This document shows positions 61,066 through 64,000 of a DNA stretch of 64,000 bases, in pieces. The translations under genes and the position numbers were made by a program. A model generated the notes under the pieces. The model did no database searches. It had not been told where the DNA came from and saw only the letters and a program-made list of their open reading frames with translations. Source of the stretch: Algoriphagus marincola DSM 16067 (lineage in GTDB: Bacteria; Bacteroidota; Bacteroidia; Cytophagales; Cyclobacteriaceae); the NCBI RefSeq assembly GCF_000429405.1, contig NZ_KE386898.1, forward strand, positions 315,631 through 379,630, written 5' to 3'. Position 1 is the first letter of the stretch. Each line of letters opens with the position of its first letter.

Positions 61066-61254
61066 CTAGTACACTTTTTCTTCTTTCTTCCTTTTTCTTA
61101 AGAAATAATCTGGTGTTCTTGTTACTATTTTTCCGTCAATTTGAACTACAATATTTTGTTTCAATTTCTTCTTCATTTTCAAAAAATCATCGCCTGAATT
61201 GAGAATGGCGGATTTTAGTTTTTCTTTCAATACTTCTTTTTCTTCTGAACTCAT
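61066..61254 (-). CDS. Small basic protein coupled to a zeta-toxin-like kinase
   Basis: 62 residues, helical and lysine-rich (SSEEKEVLKEKLKSAILNSGDDFLKMKKKLKQN...), no signal or membrane segment. Its ATG overlaps the stop of the kinase gene (TAATG). The arrangement is that of a toxin-antitoxin or effector-partner pair, but the order (toxin first) and the protein's basic charge are not those of the classical epsilon antitoxin. I do not recognise its family. Confidence 0.6.
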   Translation of the reverse strand: MSSEEKEVLKEKLKSAILNSGDDFLKMKKKLKQNIVVQIDGKIVTRTPDYFLRKRKKEEKVY

Positions 61255-61820
61255 TATAGAAAAGATTTAATGGCCTCAAATATAGGAACATCTATGACTT
61301 TTATTTTAGTTTCCTTTTCGGCAATTAATTTGGGGTCCGGTCCTGAATTGTCGAAAATCAATAAATAATCTGCTAAATTAATATACAACTTAAATAGGTT
61401 TATTAATCCTCGGTGGTACCTCCTTTTTATTATTTCTTCTGGAATATGATGCCCACCCTCAGTTACTCTTTTTTTAACTCTTTCTATTGCTAGTTCCGGC
61501 GATTTAAGCCAAAAAAATACTATTGAGACGAAATATCCTTGGTCTTGAGCATTTTTAATTAGGCTCGAATATGATTTTGTTGCCAATGTTGTTTCAAATG
61601 CGAAATCCTCACCTCTTTTTATCAAATCATGAATTCTAGCAAGCATAATCCTCCCTGCCTCTAAAGAAACTTTTTCAGGCTGAAAGGGGGAAAGGCCTCT
61701 GGCAATTTCGTCTGCATTGACGAATTCTTTGCAGTCTAGAAGCTGAGGAAGTATTCGAAATGATGAAGTAGTTTTTCCAGCTCCATTACAACCTGCTAAA
61801 ATGAATAGTCTCTTTTGCAT
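61254..61820 (-). CDS. Zeta-toxin-like P-loop kinase
   Basis: 188 residues. P-loop GCNGAGKTT (10-18), the VNADEIARGL segment, FAFETTLATKSY and the lid ERVKKRVTEGGHHIPEEIIKRRY place it with the zeta-toxin/AAA_33-type kinases. Zeta toxins phosphorylate UDP-N-acetylglucosamine; many chromosomal relatives are uncharacterised. More AT-rich than its neighbours. Lies 50 bp after the methyltransferase on the same strand and overlaps the small partner gene by 1 bp. Confidence 0.82.
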   Translation of the reverse strand: MQKRLFILAGCNGAGKTTSSFRILPQLLDCKEFVNADEIARGLSPFQPEKVSLEAGRIMLARIHDLIKRGEDFAFETTLATKSYSSLIKNAQDQGYFVSIVFFWLKSPELAIERVKKRVTEGGHHIPEEIIKRRYHRGLINLFKLYINLADYLLIFDNSGPDPKLIAEKETKIKVIDVPIFEAIKSFL

Positions 61821-61870
61821 GATATTGAAGTTGGAATAATAGTTGGCAAGCTACCTAATGTTCTCAATCT

Positions 61871-63100
61871 CTAAGATATTTCTTTTGGCCTTCGACACCA
61901 AAAAACCTTATAGCCTTTCATGGTTTTTGTCGCAATTAAAAAATCATACCCTCCATCTTTAAGCCCCATTTTCTTTTTTAAGGAGTCGGCACCCAGCACA
62001 TAGTTTCTGGTGATGATATTCACTTTTCCGCTAGGGAAGAGCTTTTTGATTTCCTGCTTCTTCAGATTTACTTCTTGGATCACTTCAAAGGTTCTCCCAG
62101 GAATATCTTCAGGGACTTTGTTCCCTGTATATAAATGGCTGTTTTTTTCCAGCTTTTTTAACCCGAATCGCTCTCCAAAAAGATTGAAGGCTCCTGATTT
62201 TAAGATTCCGCTAAGGGGTTCAATCAAGTACCTTTCCGGTTCTGAGTAGTTAGCATCAGCCTGTTCTTCTTCTTCTCTGTCAAAGCTAAATTGTTGGAAT
62301 TCTCTGCCCAAATCCAACACTTCTATAGATTGCCGATTGGAAATCGATCCTTTTTTCCAATGGAGCAAAAGCTCTTTTACCTCGTTCTTGACAGAAATGA
62401 TTGTGAGTTTTTGGATGTCCGGGAGCTCTTTCCATGCCTGAGAAATATCCAGCATGGGAGAGGCTTTGATTAGAATCTGTTCAGATTTGGAAGTTAAGAG
62501 CGACCAATTGCTTACTACATCAGGCTCGCAGTCTTGCAGTTTATAAAGCTTTTGATTACCGGAGCCTCTTCTAGCAGGGTCGGCAAAGATTAGGTCAAAT
62601 TGGATAGCTGTTTTTTTTAAAAACTCTAAGCCATCGCCTTCCACAAAGTCAAACTTTCCTCCTAAATCCTTCAAGCCTCCTGAATCCTTGGATAGCTCCA
62701 ATTGCTCAAGATTATACTTCGATATCCTGAAAAGTTCAGCCTGCCTTTCGCAGTAGACCCCTTTTTCAAAGCCTTGGCTTAGATAGAAAAAATCTACTCC
62801 CAAACCTCCGGTGAGGTCAATCATGGTTTTTCCTTCGAGTCCTTCTGCCTTGAACTTGGCAGTTTCTTCACTAGAGCTCTGCTCCAAAGCCAAAGAGGCA
62901 GGAAAGAGTAAACTTGGGTTGTTTGACCAGCTTGGGAGCTTTTTATAAGCCTTATGTCGGGCTGAAATCTGTTGCACAGCCATTTTCAAGTCAAAAGGAA
63001 CCTTGCCCTGATACTTAAAAAGCAAAAGTGCAGGATCGACTTGGAGATGATCCTGCACAAATTTTTTGAATTCAGCGCTATTTGCTTCGCTGATATCCAT
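61871..63100 (-). CDS. Class I SAM-dependent methyltransferase with THUMP-like domain
   Basis: 409 residues. SAM loop MIDLTGGLGVDFFYL, VYCERQAELFRISKYNLEQL, catalytic-type motif LIFADPARRGSGNQKLY, and a C-terminal THUMP-like part (about 300-409; GRTFEVIQEVNLKKQEIKKLFPSGKVNIITRNYVLGADSLKKKMGLKDGG). Probably modifies RNA or a nucleotide; target unknown. The ATG overlaps the asd stop codon (TAATG), so it is co-translated with asd. Its last 18 codons are repeated in decayed form beyond the zeta-toxin cassette. Confidence 0.87.
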   Translation of the reverse strand: MDISEANSAEFKKFVQDHLQVDPALLLFKYQGKVPFDLKMAVQQISARHKAYKKLPSWSNNPSLLFPASLALEQSSSEETAKFKAEGLEGKTMIDLTGGLGVDFFYLSQGFEKGVYCERQAELFRISKYNLEQLELSKDSGGLKDLGGKFDFVEGDGLEFLKKTAIQFDLIFADPARRGSGNQKLYKLQDCEPDVVSNWSLLTSKSEQILIKASPMLDISQAWKELPDIQKLTIISVKNEVKELLLHWKKGSISNRQSIEVLDLGREFQQFSFDREEEEQADANYSEPERYLIEPLSGILKSGAFNLFGERFGLKKLEKNSHLYTGNKVPEDIPGRTFEVIQEVNLKKQEIKKLFPSGKVNIITRNYVLGADSLKKKMGLKDGGYDFLIATKTMKGYKVFWCRRPKEIS

Positions 63101-63999
63101 TAGACCAGTTTATTTGCCAGCAAGTACTCTGCGATTTGTACAGCGTTGGTAGCTGCTCCTTTTCGTAGATTGTCTGCTACGATCCACATATTCAGCGTAT
63201 TGGCTTGAGACTCATCTCTGCGAAGTCTTCCTACAAATACCTCATCCTTCTTGTGGGCATGAATTGGCATGGGATAAAGCAATTTTTCCGGATCATCCTG
63301 TACGACGACTCCCGGAGTTTTGGTAAGTAGGTTACGGACCTCAGCCAAGTCAAAATCTGTCTTAAACTCTACATTTACCGATTCAGAATGACCACCCATG
63401 GTAGGGATACGTACTGTAGTGGCTGTAACAGAAATACTATCGTCAGAGAAAATTTTCTTTGTCTCATTGATCATTTTCATCTCTTCCTTGGTGTAGCCGT
63501 TAGGCTGAAACACATCGATGTGAGGAAGGACGTTCATGTCAATTTTATAAGGATAAACCATTTCAGGCTCTTCTCCTGCTCGTTCGGCCATCATTTGATC
63601 TACGGCAGCTTTCCCAGTACCTGTGACGGATTGATAGGTCGATACTACTACACGCTTGATACCGTATCGCTGACGCAATGGCTCCAAGGCCAAGACCATC
63701 TGAATCGTGGAGCAATTGGGGTTGGCGATGATTTTATCTTCTTTGCTCAGCTCCTTGGCATTGATCTCCGGCACAACCAGTTTTTTGCTTGGATCCATAC
63801 GCCAAGCGGAGGAATTGTCTACCACAGTAGTACCTGCCTCAGCGAATTTGGGAGCCCACTCTAAAGAGGTGCTTCCACCCGCAGAAAAAATGGCGATCTC
63901 AGGTTTGGCTGCTACTGCATCGGCCAAGCCAATAACTGTATGGGTTTTTCCCTTGTATTCGATTTGTTTTCCCACAGAGCGCTCAGAAGCGACTAGTAG
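63100..63999 (-). CDS. asd: Aspartate-semialdehyde dehydrogenase, 3' part (5' end outside window)
   Basis: 299 codons are visible and the frame runs on through the window end; upstream residues (LLVASERSVG...) continue the family pattern, so a GTG at 63975 is not the start. Features: SAGGSTS, VDNSSAWRM, VPEINAKEL, active-site Cys in IANPNCSTIQ, STYQSVTGTG, catalytic His in IPTMGGHSESVN. Reduces aspartyl phosphate to the semialdehyde for lysine/diaminopimelate, threonine and methionine. Coupled to the methyltransferase gene downstream. Confidence 0.95.
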   Translation of the reverse strand, partial: LLVASERSVGKQIEYKGKTHTVIGLADAVAAKPEIAIFSAGGSTSLEWAPKFAEAGTTVVDNSSAWRMDPSKKLVVPEINAKELSKEDKIIANPNCSTIQMVLALEPLRQRYGIKRVVVSTYQSVTGTGKAAVDQMMAERAGEEPEMVYPYKIDMNVLPHIDVFQPNGYTKEEMKMINETKKIFSDDSISVTATTVRIPTMGGHSESVNVEFKTDFDLAEVRNLLTKTPGVVVQDDPEKLLYPMPIHAHKKDEVFVGRLRRDESQANTLNMWIVADNLRKGAATNAVQIAEYLLANKLV

Positions 64000-64000
64000 T

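Overview
The window looks like a chromosomal segment of a Bacteroidota bacterium, most likely Cytophagales/Cyclobacteriaceae (Algoriphagus-like). Support: type IX secretion genes (a PorT homologue overlapping ubiE, a PorE-like OmpA lipoprotein), TonB-dependent receptors with carboxypeptidase-regulatory N-domains, DUF4249, DUF4252, DUF4834 and DUF5606 genes, a carB without its allosteric domain, -7 boxes of the TAnnTTTG type, and an almost complete lack of Shine-Dalgarno sequences. The species assignment is inference from gene content. No rRNA, CRISPR array, prophage or intact insertion sequence was found; there is one tRNA (Phe).

Layout. 1-9.1 kb: 3' part of a trehalose-phosphate synthase/phosphatase fusion, a PEGA-repeat protein, a hydrolase / RsmI-like methylase / M19 dipeptidase cluster, hemH, and a cation:proton antiporter with a tandem universal stress protein. 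9.3-12.6 kb: two tandem secreted M14 carboxypeptidase-family proteins, the first with its zinc ligands replaced. 12.7-19.3 kb is the accessory part: two ATPases with winged-helix and nuclease-like C-terminal parts, each preceded by a four-copy inverted-repeat cluster, a double-glycine-leader peptide gene with a non-ATG start beside a beta-propeller gene, and long palindromes. 19.6-21.8 kb: an ECF sigma / membrane anti-sigma-like / two DUF4252 operon. 21.8-22.5 kb: repeats and tRNA-Phe. 22.7-29.7 kb: an Fe-S membrane oxidoreductase pair, PorE-like OmpA lipoprotein, DUF3784 gene, several classes of intergenic repeats, and engB. 30-38.2 kb: a dense forward run ubiE-porT-SDR-vanX-like-two small genes-pyrD-ftsK-lolA. 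38.3-43.3 kb: pabA-cvpA-yqeY divergent from pdxJ, then an MFS permease, DUF2179 protein and trmN6. 43.4-48.4 kb: a kelch/IPT lipoprotein, TonB-dependent receptor and DUF4249 lipoprotein. 48.4-53.3 kb: saccharopine-dehydrogenase-like gene, cdd, esterase, UPF0158, glycerophosphodiesterase, acetyltransferase. 53.3-57.7 kb: an outer-membrane receptor next to a two-component system. 57.9-64 kb: carB, DUF4834, a zeta-toxin-like cassette, a THUMP-like methyltransferase and the 3' part of asd.

The most unusual signals are: (i) the alternating inverted-repeat quartets directly before the start codons of two different ATPase genes, same architecture but different sequence; (ii) the zeta-toxin cassette lying between the methyltransferase gene and a decayed second copy of that gene's 3' end; (iii) the peptide precursor whose natural reading frame starts at ATA; (iv) a pair of intergenic elements with compensatory base changes around 27.4-28.0 kb and a neighbouring array of GAA-loop micro-hairpins; (v) the M14 tandem in which one member has an E-x-x-H in place of H-x-x-E.
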